The notes beneath the pieces are model-generated. The model made no database searches and was not told the DNA's origin. It worked only from the letters and a program-made list of their open reading frames with translations. Positions 1-6,240 of a DNA stretch of 8,111 nt are shown one piece after another (position 1 is the first letter of the stretch; every line of letters begins with the position of its first letter). Position numbers and translations under genes: made by a program. The stretch is from the NCBI GenBank assembly GCA_014239715.1, contig JAAZYJ010000408.1, positions 1 through 8,111 on the forward strand, written 5' to 3'. The stretch is from Flavobacteriales bacterium (lineage in GTDB: Bacteria; Bacteroidota; Bacteroidia; Flavobacteriales; Parvicellaceae).

Positions 1-233
1 CAGACGAATTTCATGTATTTTCAATTATTTGGAACTCGAGCTCCATACAGTTCTTATTGGACGACGTTGTTTTCCGAACTGCCGATATTACCCCGGCAGG
101 ACTTAGCGCATTTCACGAAAACTTCTTCCTTATTTTTAACGTTGCCGTAGGAGGAAATTGGCCCGGAGACCCTGATGCCACAACCGTATTTCCTCAGAAA
201 ATGTATGTGGATTACGTTCGAGTATTTCAATAG
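1..233 (+). CDS. Glycoside hydrolase family 16 protein (laminarinase/beta-glucanase type), 3' end only
   Basis: The frame is open from position 3 to the TAG at 231-233 and gives the last 76 residues of a protein whose start lies outside the window. The sequence is typical of the C-terminal half of the GH16 jelly-roll. An opening DEFHVFSIIWN is followed by a strand with FLLDD, then the FNVAVGGNWPGDPDATTVFP block and a final YVDYVRVFQ strand. In bacterial GH16 enzymes of the laminarinase/lichenase group this segment closes the beta-sandwich and lines the glucan cleft. The catalytic E-x-D-x-(x)-E motif would lie upstream and cannot be seen. The protein stops right after the catalytic fold, with no T9SS sorting domain, so export or anchoring would depend on the unseen N-terminus, for example as a lipoprotein. 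The family is clear; the exact substrate (laminarin versus another beta-glucan) is inferred from the neighbours. Confidence 0.9.
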   Translation, partial: DEFHVFSIIWNSSSIQFLLDDVVFRTADITPAGLSAFHENFFLIFNVAVGGNWPGDPDATTVFPQKMYVDYVRVFQ

Positions 234-280
234 TCGGAAAAGACATTAAGAAAACGTTCTTGGTCGCGGATTGGATCCCA

Positions 281-303
281 CTTATCAAACAGAACTTTAT
301 AAG
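281..303. promoter_or_regulatory. Weak, degenerate operator-like palindrome upstream of the Nudix regulator gene
   Basis: CTTAT and ATAAG are separated by 13 bp. This is the same 23-bp geometry and the same outer arms as the two strong palindromes at 1236-1258 and 7718-7740. The inner TGT/ACA trinucleotides of those sites are not conserved here. It lies about 60 bp upstream of the putative -7 element at 365-372. It could be a low-affinity autoregulatory site, but a chance match in AT-rich DNA is possible. Confidence 0.25.
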
Positions 304-364
304 CGTCATTACATCTGCGTTTACCATTAAATCACCCTTTTCTGAACAGGTTTTTATAAAACAT

Positions 365-372
365 TACTTTTG
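365..372 (+). promoter_or_regulatory. Bacteroidota-type -7 promoter element for the Nudix regulator gene
   Basis: TACTTTTG matches the Bacteroidota sigma-factor -7 consensus TAnnTTTG exactly. It sits 30 bp before the ATG at 403, which would give a short leader of about 23-25 nt. No clean -33 TTG is visible at the usual distance; TTTTCTG at 338-344 is only a rough candidate. Confidence 0.5.
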
Positions 373-402
373 TAGGTGAATTTTTACTGAAAAGAAACTG
401 CA

Positions 403-1086
403 ATGCCTCTAGATAATTTCAATTACTCTGTATCCATTGATTGTGTGATCTTCGGATATGACACAACTGACCTTAAAGTGTTGCTTATAAAAAGAGGTGA
501 AGCGCCTTATCTCAATTACTGGGCTTTGCCGGGTGACCTAATAAAAGAAAAGGAAAACATAGACAGTGCTGTTTCCCGAGTATTGAAAGATCTGACCGGA
601 CTGTCCAACGTTTATATGGATCAGGTAAAGACGTTCGGAGAAGTAGGAAGACACCCACTGGGTAGAGTTTTTACCGTTGCCTACTTCAGTCTCTTAAAAA
701 TTTCCGACTACCAGCTGAATCCATCATCCTTTGCAACAGAAGCAAAATGGCATTCGGTAAAGCGGATAGGTGAGCTGGCATTTGACCATAACAAGATCTT
801 TGCAACATGTAAACAGGAGCTCGTAAATTCAGTCAAAGTAAAACCATTAGGTTTTGAGCTACTACCGGAAGAATTCACGTTAACCGAGCTGCAAAATTTA
901 TATGAGACAATCCTGCAAACGACTTTTGACACTCGTAATTTCAGAAAAAAGATTCACTCTGTTGGATTGCTTACAGACACCGGAGAATTGCAAAAGAGTG
1001 TCTCACACCGTCCTGCCAAGCTGTACCGTTTTGACAAATCGAAATATCGGAAATTGATCAAAAGCGGATATAATTTTGAGATCTGA
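403..1086 (+). CDS. Nudix-like transcriptional regulator with C-terminal winged helix (NrtR/AraR-type family)
   Basis: This is a 227-residue cytoplasmic protein. Residues about 8-145 form a Nudix fold (VSIDCVIFGY, LKVLLIKRG, NYWALPG), and residues about 148-225 match the family's winged helix (FTLTELQNLYETIL, DTRNFRKKI, RPAKLYRF). The Nudix box at 45-67 is degenerate. The canonical Gly is D45; E51, R59 and G66 remain, but the REUxEE glutamates are V60, D63 and L64. Hydrolysis is therefore unlikely, and the domain probably serves as an effector sensor. Known relatives include the NAD regulator NrtR and sugar regulators of Bacteroidota such as the arabinose regulator AraR. The gene lies between a GH16 gene and two secreted-protein genes. 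A palindrome upstream of the next gene recurs upstream of zwf, so I infer control of beta-glucan and glucose catabolism. The effector is unknown; a sugar or sugar phosphate is the likeliest guess. Confidence 0.9.
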   Translation: MPLDNFNYSVSIDCVIFGYDTTDLKVLLIKRGEAPYLNYWALPGDLIKEKENIDSAVSRVLKDLTGLSNVYMDQVKTFGEVGRHPLGRVFTVAYFSLLKISDYQLNPSSFATEAKWHSVKRIGELAFDHNKIFATCKQELVNSVKVKPLGFELLPEEFTLTELQNLYETILQTTFDTRNFRKKIHSVGLLTDTGELQKSVSHRPAKLYRFDKSKYRKLIKSGYNFEI

Positions 1087-1200
1087 TCTGCAGTGTCCAT
1101 CGGCAACTAGTTTTGTTTTCCCGTTTTAAAGAGTGTTTGACGTCTAGCAAAACCTAAATATTTTTAGCTATTCTTATAAATAGACTCCTTAAAGTAAAAA

Positions 1201-1208
1201 TAAACTTG
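1201..1208 (+). promoter_or_regulatory. Possible -7 promoter element for the 1286 secreted-protein gene
   Basis: TAAACTTG differs from the Bacteroidota -7 consensus TAnnTTTG at one base. It would start transcription near 1215 and place the palindrome at 1236-1258 just downstream of the start, a location suited to repression. No convincing -33 element is seen, and TATTTTTA at 1159-1166 is a rival candidate. The rest of 1087-1285 holds no gene that I can recognise. Confidence 0.22.
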
Positions 1209-1235
1209 CTTTTTCAATAAAAAATGCTGAAATTA

Positions 1236-1258
1236 GTTATTGTAACTAGAACAATAAC
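1236..1258. promoter_or_regulatory. Putative operator: perfect 8-bp inverted repeat, GTTATTGT-N7-ACAATAAC
   Basis: The arms are perfect reverse complements, separated by the 7-bp spacer AACTAGA. The site ends 27 bp before the ATG of the first secreted-protein gene. The same architecture, with arms differing only at the outermost base pair, recurs at 7718-7740 upstream of zwf. Spacing of the half-sites by roughly one and a half helical turns fits a homodimeric winged-helix regulator. The Nudix-wHTH protein encoded immediately upstream is the best candidate binder, by inference from position. Confidence 0.72.
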
Positions 1259-1285
1259 ATTACGATTAAACTAAATATACAGAAT

Positions 1286-2077
1286 ATGAAAAATCTTTAC
1301 CTTTTATTTTTTATAAGCATTTCGTTCTCTCTTTCCGCTCAGGTTGAGGGCACGTGGAAACTAGCACCAATGGCTGGAGCATTAGCTGTTGGACCTACTC
1401 AAGGCGATGGCTCATGGTGGGCCAATTCCCTAGCCGAAGTTACCACCAGAGGTTGTTTATTTGACGACTCCATTAAATTCGATGCTTCAGGCAATATTAC
1501 GCATTACATGGATGGAAGTACATGGTTAGAAACGTGGCAAGGGGCAGCTAGTGATGCATGTGGCACACCAGTTTCTCCACACGACGGGGCTGGTGCATTT
1601 ACGTATACTTCTACAGCTAGTCAGCTTACAGTTAATGGTGTAGGCGCTCATATTGGTCTTCCAAAAGCAATTAATGGTAGTGAGATCAGTGATCCGGCTA
1701 ACGCTGCTTCAACCATCACCTACGAAATCATGATGTCATCTGCTGGTGACACCATGACGGCGGATATTGAGATTAGCGGAGGATGGTGGAGATTTATCTA
1801 TCACAAAATAAGTTCATCATCACCAACTGAGATAATCGGAAATGAAGCCAATGAGGTATCTTTTTATCCTAATCCGGCCAGTGCTCAAATCAGGATCAAA
1901 GCAGACAAAGTTATTGATGAAGTTAGAGTACGTGATCTGACCGGAAAAGTGATATTGTCGACAACAAATGTGTTGCCGAATGAAGTCATTGACGTGTCTG
2001 GTCTTTCTAGCAGTGTTTATCTTCTGGAGTTCAGAACAGACTCGAAAAAGGTTGTGAAAAAATTAATTATTAAATAA
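1286..2077 (+). CDS. Secreted T9SS cargo protein with uncharacterised beta-rich domain, candidate beta-glucan-binding protein
   Basis: This is a 263-residue protein. Residues 1-19 are a Sec signal peptide (lysine, hydrophobic core, SLSAQ). Residues about 20-175 form a domain rich in Trp, Gly and Thr, with GTWKLAP, GDGSWW, CLFDD, WQGA, ACGTPVSPHDG and a terminal GGWWRF. C57 and C92 could form a disulfide. A Ser/Pro linker leads to a type A T9SS sorting domain at 191-263 (YPNPAS, VRDLTGKV, SSSVYLLEF, terminal KKLIIK). I see no catalytic signature of a known hydrolase. From memory, similar domains occur beside or inside GH16 proteins of marine Bacteroidota, and the exposed aromatics suggest carbohydrate binding; both points are inference. 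The palindromic operator upstream and the regulator gene next door suggest glucan-responsive expression. It is probably surface-attached or released after T9SS export. Confidence 0.82.
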   Translation: MKNLYLLFFISISFSLSAQVEGTWKLAPMAGALAVGPTQGDGSWWANSLAEVTTRGCLFDDSIKFDASGNITHYMDGSTWLETWQGAASDACGTPVSPHDGAGAFTYTSTASQLTVNGVGAHIGLPKAINGSEISDPANAASTITYEIMMSSAGDTMTADIEISGGWWRFIYHKISSSSPTEIIGNEANEVSFYPNPASAQIRIKADKVIDEVRVRDLTGKVILSTTNVLPNEVIDVSGLSSSVYLLEFRTDSKKVVKKLIIK

Positions 2078-2095
2078 ATCAGCAAGGAGTGTGAC

Positions 2096-2112
2096 GGGGG
2101 GTAAAGCCCCCC
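2096..2112 (+). terminator. GC hairpin between the two secreted-protein genes, terminator or attenuator
   Basis: GGGGGG and CCCCCC enclose the 5-nt loop TAAAG, 18 bp after the stop codon of the upstream gene. The following tract is only TTATT, so termination may be partial. Outer GGAG/CTCC pairing could extend the structure across internal mismatches. Incomplete termination would set a ratio between the two gene products, or the hairpin could protect the upstream mRNA's 3' end. Confidence 0.6.
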
Positions 2113-2205
2113 TTATTCTCCAAGTTGATTTTAACTAAGCAACTGTAATTCTATATCATAATCAGATTAAACTACAACAAACCATACATACTTATCTATA
2201 ACATC

Positions 2206-3075
2206 ATGAACATTAAACAGAACATACTACTTGCCGGCTTTTGTCTTTGCTCTACACTATCCTACACACAAAATACTGTTGAAGTCAGTGTAACGGATTC
2301 TTGGGGAGCATGGATCAATTGGTTTGATCTTGGCGGCACTTATGTAGCTGGAAGCGCATGGGGAGTTTCCGATCTGAAAACTACTTTAGATTCTGCTGCA
2401 AACACGATCACTCTTCAACCAAATTTTAATGTTTACGACTCTACAGATGCTTACTGGACAGATCCATCAACTTTTCTTGGAGCAAAATTAATGGAAGGCA
2501 CCACAGTTGCTGAACCCGGCACCTCCTTTAACGGAGTGGATCTAACGTTTCATGGGTCAGTATCTGCACACACTTTAGATACTTCATTGTATGAAGCGCG
2601 TTATTTCATTAAGGCATTGGACCCAGGCGCTGGATATGCCGATGCGCTTGGCGGATCAGGAACTTTTGATCTACCCATGAGCGGAAACTTTTCGGTAACG
2701 GTTCCGGGAGCTAGTATGCCTGCAGGGTTAATTATACAATACGGCTTTACCATTTACGGTATAAATGCTAATCCAGTGAACGAAGCCGCTTTGGGCAGCG
2801 TAGTTGTAACCGCCTCTACTGCGTCAGGTCTTGCTCAATATGAGACCAACGGGATATCCATCTTCCCAAATCCGGCCAGCTCGCAATTGCACATAAGAAC
2901 AGACCAGCTCATCGACCAGATGTACGTCAGAGACCTTGGTGGGAAGCAATTACTGACTGCCGCAGCCCTTGGCCTGAACCATACCATTGACACTTCAATG
3001 TTACCAAGTGGCATATACATCGCCGAATTCAGGAATGGCAACAACAGAATATTTAAGAGGTTCGTTATACAATAA
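2206..3075 (+). CDS. Secreted T9SS cargo protein with second uncharacterised beta-sandwich-like domain, candidate glycan-binding protein
   Basis: This is a 289-residue protein. Residues 1-22 are a signal peptide ending SYTQ. Residues about 23-205 form one extracellular domain beginning VEVSVTDSWGAWINWFDLGG, then WGVSDLKTTLD, TITLQPNFNVYD, FNGVDLTFHGSVS, ARYFIKALDPGAGY and GSGTFDLPMSGNFSVTVPG. The alternating hydrophobic strands and aromatics look like a carbohydrate-binding beta-sandwich, but I recognise no named family. A type A T9SS sorting domain occupies 217-289 (IFPNPAS, VRDLGGKQL, LPSGIYIAEFR, terminal FKRFVIQ). That domain is related to the one in the preceding protein, while the N-terminal domains are not obviously related. 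The gene lies 128 bp downstream of the other secreted-protein gene in the same direction. No palindrome like 1236-1258 is seen in that gap, so read-through from upstream is likely. From memory, similar proteins accompany GH16 enzymes in marine Bacteroidota. Confidence 0.8.
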   Translation: MNIKQNILLAGFCLCSTLSYTQNTVEVSVTDSWGAWINWFDLGGTYVAGSAWGVSDLKTTLDSAANTITLQPNFNVYDSTDAYWTDPSTFLGAKLMEGTTVAEPGTSFNGVDLTFHGSVSAHTLDTSLYEARYFIKALDPGAGYADALGGSGTFDLPMSGNFSVTVPGASMPAGLIIQYGFTIYGINANPVNEAALGSVVVTASTASGLAQYETNGISIFPNPASSQLHIRTDQLIDQMYVRDLGGKQLLTAAALGLNHTIDTSMLPSGIYIAEFRNGNNRIFKRFVIQ

Positions 3076-3104
3076 GAACGGAGAGTGGAGATAAGTGAAG
3101 TATT

Positions 3105-3130
3105 AAAGGGGGATATTGCCGTTCCCCTTT
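3105..3130. terminator. Bidirectional rho-independent terminator between convergent transcription units
   Basis: AAAGGGGGA pairs with TTCCCCTTT (one G-T wobble) around the 8-nt loop TATTGCCG. On the plus strand the stem runs into a T tract at 3128-3133, which fits termination of the secreted-protein unit ending at 3075. On the minus strand the stem is followed by TTTAATA and lies 67 bp beyond the eda stop, so it can end the zwf-pgl-edd-eda transcript too. Confidence 0.78.
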
Positions 3131-3196
3131 TTTATTGTCCAGATGTAAGCGCAAAACCTGTAGGAATCATTCGCTTTTCAATTGCAACAAACAAAT

Positions 3197-3760
3197 TCAT
3201 TCAGACAGCCACGACCCGCCAACAGCGACTACATTGTCCAAAGCAAGAAAATCCTTGTAATTCTCGGAACTAATTCCACCTGTAGGACAAAATTTGATGC
3301 CCCGAAACAATTTTCCGTATGAGCGCACAGCTTCCAATCCTCCAAACAAATTTGAAGGAAAAAACTTTAAGAAACCGCAACCCAGCTCCATAGCCAGTAC
3401 TATTTCAGACGGCGTGGCAACACCCGGAAGAAACGGAATGCTCGAAGCGTCCATTGCCTTTACCATATTCCTGGTTAACCCCGGACTGACCATAAAGTCG
3501 ACCTTACTTTTGGAACAACGTTCAACGTCTTCTTCAGTCAGAACTGTCCCTACTCCAACCAGAAGTTGATCACCATATTTTTCCTGAAAAACGTGGATTG
3601 CATCCCAGGCTGCCAAGCTACGCAATGTTACTTCTACACAATTAATGGATCGGCTCAATATTGTTTTTGCAATCGTGTCCACTTCGTTCACATCATTAAC
3701 CGTAACTACCGGTATCAATTGATGTTTTTCTACTATGTTGGCTATTCCGTTTTGTAACAT
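3197..3760 (-). CDS. eda: 2-dehydro-3-deoxy-6-phosphogluconate (KDPG) aldolase, short form
   Basis: The enzyme splits KDPG into pyruvate and glyceraldehyde-3-phosphate, the last Entner-Doudoroff step, in the cytoplasm. I chose ATG 3760, which follows the edd TAA after 4 nt; the longer frame starts at TTG 3799 inside edd, and the ATG version aligns with the E. coli N-terminus. The protein is a 187-residue TIM-barrel class I aldolase. The proton-relay Glu and phosphate-contacting Arg are in VEVTLR (E43, R47). GVGTVL is at 69-74 and SPGLT at 92-96. The Schiff-base lysine is K132 in LKFFPSN, and CPTGGIS is at 158-164. The protein ends right after GGSWLSE, so it lacks the roughly 25-residue C-terminal helix present in E. 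coli Eda (213 residues). All recognisable catalytic residues remain, so activity is likely. It is the last gene of the operon. Confidence 0.94.
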   Translation of the reverse strand: MLQNGIANIVEKHQLIPVVTVNDVNEVDTIAKTILSRSINCVEVTLRSLAAWDAIHVFQEKYGDQLLVGVGTVLTEEDVERCSKSKVDFMVSPGLTRNMVKAMDASSIPFLPGVATPSEIVLAMELGCGFLKFFPSNLFGGLEAVRSYGKLFRGIKFCPTGGISSENYKDFLALDNVVAVGGSWLSE

Positions 3761-3764
3761 TGAA

Positions 3765-5567
3765 TTATAATATTCCTGCTCCGTCTTCGCTTTTTCCAAC
3801 GATCTTTCTCAGGTTTTCAAACAGACCTCGGCCGTGACTGTCGTTGTAAATATCCGATGTGCGCATTGGACGTTCTTCAACACGATCTTCAAGACACTCC
3901 AACAGTCCTTCTGTTGCATTTAATCGGATTCGATCCCCGTCGCGCAATTTACCGATGACCCCTCCATCGCAAGCTTCAGGACTAACATGAATAGCAGCAG
4001 GCACCTTTCCGGAGGCCCCGGACATCCTTCCATCTGTGATCAACCCTACCTTAAACCCCCGTTTCTGCAGCACAGTAAGGGTTGGTGTTAATTTGTGGAG
4101 CTCAGGCATTCCTTTTTGCCTCGGGCCCTGAAAAGGCAGTATCGCAATAAAGTCCTGATCAAGCTCACCTGCCTTAAACCTATTGATCAGATCATCCTGA
4201 TCGTCAAAAACAATAGCTTTTGCCTCTACTGATCGATGCACAGGATCCACTGCGGAGGTCTTTATTATTGCTGTTCCGAGATTTCCTTTTAAAACTTTTA
4301 ATCCTCCGGCCGAATCAAATGGCTCTTCAGCCGACCTGATGACCTTGCTATTTAGCGATTCCTTTGGACCTTCCTTGTAAACAATCTGATCGTTAATGAG
4401 CTTAGGCTCCATTGTGAATTTTCTCAGTCCACTCCCAAGAATTGTATTCACGTCTTCATGTAACAGGCCATTTTCCAGCAGCGTGTAGATTACATATGGC
4501 ATACCACCCGAAGCATGAAAATGGTTGACATCAGCCGGCCCATTAGGATATATCCGTGTTATCAATGGAACTACTTCAGCCAGCTCAGAAAAGTCATCCC
4601 ATCTCAGCTTAATACCGGCGGCTTTCGCTATGGCCAACAGATGCAAAGTGTGATTTGTTGAACCGCCAGTAGCCAAAAGACCAACTACTCCATTCACAAT
4701 TGCCTTTGCATCAATAATAAATCCTACGCTTCTAGTAATGTCTTTGGTTCTGATGTTTTCGATCAGTACCTTAACAGCTTCACGATTCAATGCTGATCGC
4801 ATAGGTGTATCCGGATTAACAAAGCTGGAACCGGGCAGCTGAAGACCCATTATTTCCATCAGCATTTGATTGCTGTTTGCAGTTCCATAAAATGTGCACG
4901 TTCCCGGAGAATGATAAGAGTCAGATTCCCCTTTCAGCAGCTCGGCACGATCTATCTTACCCTCCGCAAAATCCTGTCGGATCCGTGCTTTTTCGTCATT
5001 TGTGATCCCAGTATGCATCGGACCTCCAGGCATAAATACAGTTGGCAAATGTCCGAAGCTCAAATTTCCAATTAACAGGCCCGGTACTATTTTATCACAA
5101 ATACCCAGACTGACGGCACCATCGAACATGTCATGCGACAAGCCTATAGCAGTGGATAGTGCAATTACATCTCGACTAAGAAGCGACAAGTCCATCCCCG
5201 GCTGACCTTGAGTCACACCATCACACATTGCCGGTGTAGCTCCGGCTACCTGAGCAGTTCCCTCAAATTCATTTGCATATTCCCGTATTATTTTCGGATA
5301 GTCTTCATACGTCTTGTGTGCAGACAGCATGTCGTTATAGGCGGTAATAATGCCAATATTGGGTTCTATGCCCTCAGACAAAAGTTTTTTATCATCCACA
5401 CCGCAAGCCGCAAAACCATGCGCCAAATTACCACAGCTCAGATGAGTCCTATTCACTGAATGGTTAAAATTTCGTTCACATTTTTCCAAATATCTCGACC
5501 TCACTTCACCGCTTCTTTCTCGAATCCGATCTGTTACCCTCTCAATATTTTGGTTTAATTTACTCAC
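3765..5567 (-). CDS. edd: 6-phosphogluconate dehydratase
   Basis: The enzyme dehydrates 6-phosphogluconate to KDPG, the committing Entner-Doudoroff step, using an iron-sulfur cluster (IlvD/Edd family). I chose the GTG start at 5567. It gives 600 residues (E. coli Edd has 603), begins MSKLNQNIERVTDRIRERS like the family, and overlaps the pgl stop by 8 nt; a start at 5627 would add 20 unrelated residues. Family motifs are intact: CGNLAHGFAAC (45-55), ITAYNDMLSAH (74-84), AMCDGVTQGQ with C115, ICDKIVPG with C157, PGTCTFYGTANSNQ with C224, then LLATGGSTNHTLHL, YPNGPADVNHF, LLHEDVNT and the closing LITDGRMSGASGKVPAAIHVSPE. Cys115 and Cys157 are probable cluster ligands by family comparison. The length and motifs favour Edd over dihydroxyacid dehydratase (IlvD), and the zwf-pgl-edd-eda context confirms the role. 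Confidence 0.97.
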   Translation of the reverse strand: MSKLNQNIERVTDRIRERSGEVRSRYLEKCERNFNHSVNRTHLSCGNLAHGFAACGVDDKKLLSEGIEPNIGIITAYNDMLSAHKTYEDYPKIIREYANEFEGTAQVAGATPAMCDGVTQGQPGMDLSLLSRDVIALSTAIGLSHDMFDGAVSLGICDKIVPGLLIGNLSFGHLPTVFMPGGPMHTGITNDEKARIRQDFAEGKIDRAELLKGESDSYHSPGTCTFYGTANSNQMLMEIMGLQLPGSSFVNPDTPMRSALNREAVKVLIENIRTKDITRSVGFIIDAKAIVNGVVGLLATGGSTNHTLHLLAIAKAAGIKLRWDDFSELAEVVPLITRIYPNGPADVNHFHASGGMPYVIYTLLENGLLHEDVNTILGSGLRKFTMEPKLINDQIVYKEGPKESLNSKVIRSAEEPFDSAGGLKVLKGNLGTAIIKTSAVDPVHRSVEAKAIVFDDQDDLINRFKAGELDQDFIAILPFQGPRQKGMPELHKLTPTLTVLQKRGFKVGLITDGRMSGASGKVPAAIHVSPEACDGGVIGKLRDGDRIRLNATEGLLECLEDRVEERPMRTSDIYNDSHGRGLFENLRKIVGKSEDGAGIL

Positions 5568-6240
5568 TCCAATAAATTTTAATGTCAGGCCGTTCTTCCA
5601 GAAAGCTATGAATCGGCAGCTGCTCACCTTCCATCAGTAGATCTCGTTTTTCGTTTCCGCTGATCAGCAAGAATATGTTGGTAGCTTTACAAAGGAGATG
5701 TTTGCTGCAGGTGATCCTTTGAAAAGGAAAGATCGGTGAGGTGGTGTAATGATAATGCTCTGTCTTTGTGGTTAAAGCGGCAACTGAGGCTTCATCATAT
5801 GGGAATATAGAGGCCGTATGCCCATCTGTACCCATACCCAGAATAACCAGATCGGTTTTTTCCTCGAAACAGGAATACTGCATTGTCAATTGATCCAGAT
5901 TATACTGCTTATCCACCCGATCTATAACCATTCCTAAAAATTTACCATTGGACGCCTCATCCCTAAGCAATGATTCAAAAATCAATTTTTCATTGCTGTA
6001 CTCACTCTCCCTCGACACAAATCTGTCATCAACCAGTCCAACGGTTATTTTGTGCCAGGGCAAAGCAACTTTGGATAGTTTTGCATACACCGGGATGGGT
6101 GTTGAGCCGCCGGAAAGTAATAAATTAGGGTTCAATCCTGCATCCAAAGACCTCTTTATTATCTCTTCGCATGAACTAACCACGGATTGATACATTTCAG
6201 ATATCGTCTGAAAACTGCACATATTCAATTCTTTCACCAT
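5560..6240 (-). CDS. pgl: 6-phosphogluconolactonase (DevB/Pgl family)
   Basis: The enzyme hydrolyses 6-phosphogluconolactone, the unstable product of Zwf, to 6-phosphogluconate. The protein has 226 residues, close to the family's usual length. It carries the phosphosugar-binding LLSGGSTP (41-48), a VGLVDDRFV strand (67-75; DERxV in most relatives), the ESEYSNEKLIFESLL helix, and the hallmark GMGTDGHTASIFP (135-147). RIT followed by a C-terminal LLISGNEKRDLL completes the fold. The ATG at 6240 is embedded in the zwf end (ATGGTGA), a 7-nt overlap typical of translational coupling, and has a strong AAGGAG upstream. An in-frame ATG at codon 7 is less likely because of that ribosome binding site. 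The 3' end overlaps the edd GTG start. This is not the unrelated YbhE-type (beta-propeller) lactonase. Confidence 0.95.
   Translation of the reverse strand: MVKELNMCSFQTISEMYQSVVSSCEEIIKRSLDAGLNPNLLLSGGSTPIPVYAKLSKVALPWHKITVGLVDDRFVSRESEYSNEKLIFESLLRDEASNGKFLGMVIDRVDKQYNLDQLTMQYSCFEEKTDLVILGMGTDGHTASIFPYDEASVAALTTKTEHYHYTTSPIFPFQRITCSKHLLCKATNIFLLISGNEKRDLLMEGEQLPIHSFLEERPDIKIYWSE

Noticed and set aside
136..327. Minus-strand open frame of 63 codons opposite the GH16 end and the intergenic region.
   Set aside because: It is antisense to a clear GH16 tail, has no recognisable motif, and extends over the gap only by chance.
2860..3072. Similarity between the 3' ends of the two secreted-protein genes, considered as a DNA repeat.
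   Set aside because: It reflects the shared T9SS sorting-domain family at protein level; nucleotide identity is limited to short patches such as AATCCGGCCAG.
3132..3198. An alternative +1 frame beyond the eda stop stays open for about 22 codons, which could restore a normal eda length after a frameshift.
   Set aside because: The translation (LNEFVVAIEKRMIPTG...) shows no resemblance to the usual Eda C-terminal helix and ends inside the terminator region, so a sequencing frameshift is not supported.
3294..3757. Plus-strand open frames opposite eda.
   Set aside because: They are mirror frames of a well-conserved enzyme gene, with low-complexity Ser/Thr/Cys composition and no family resemblance.
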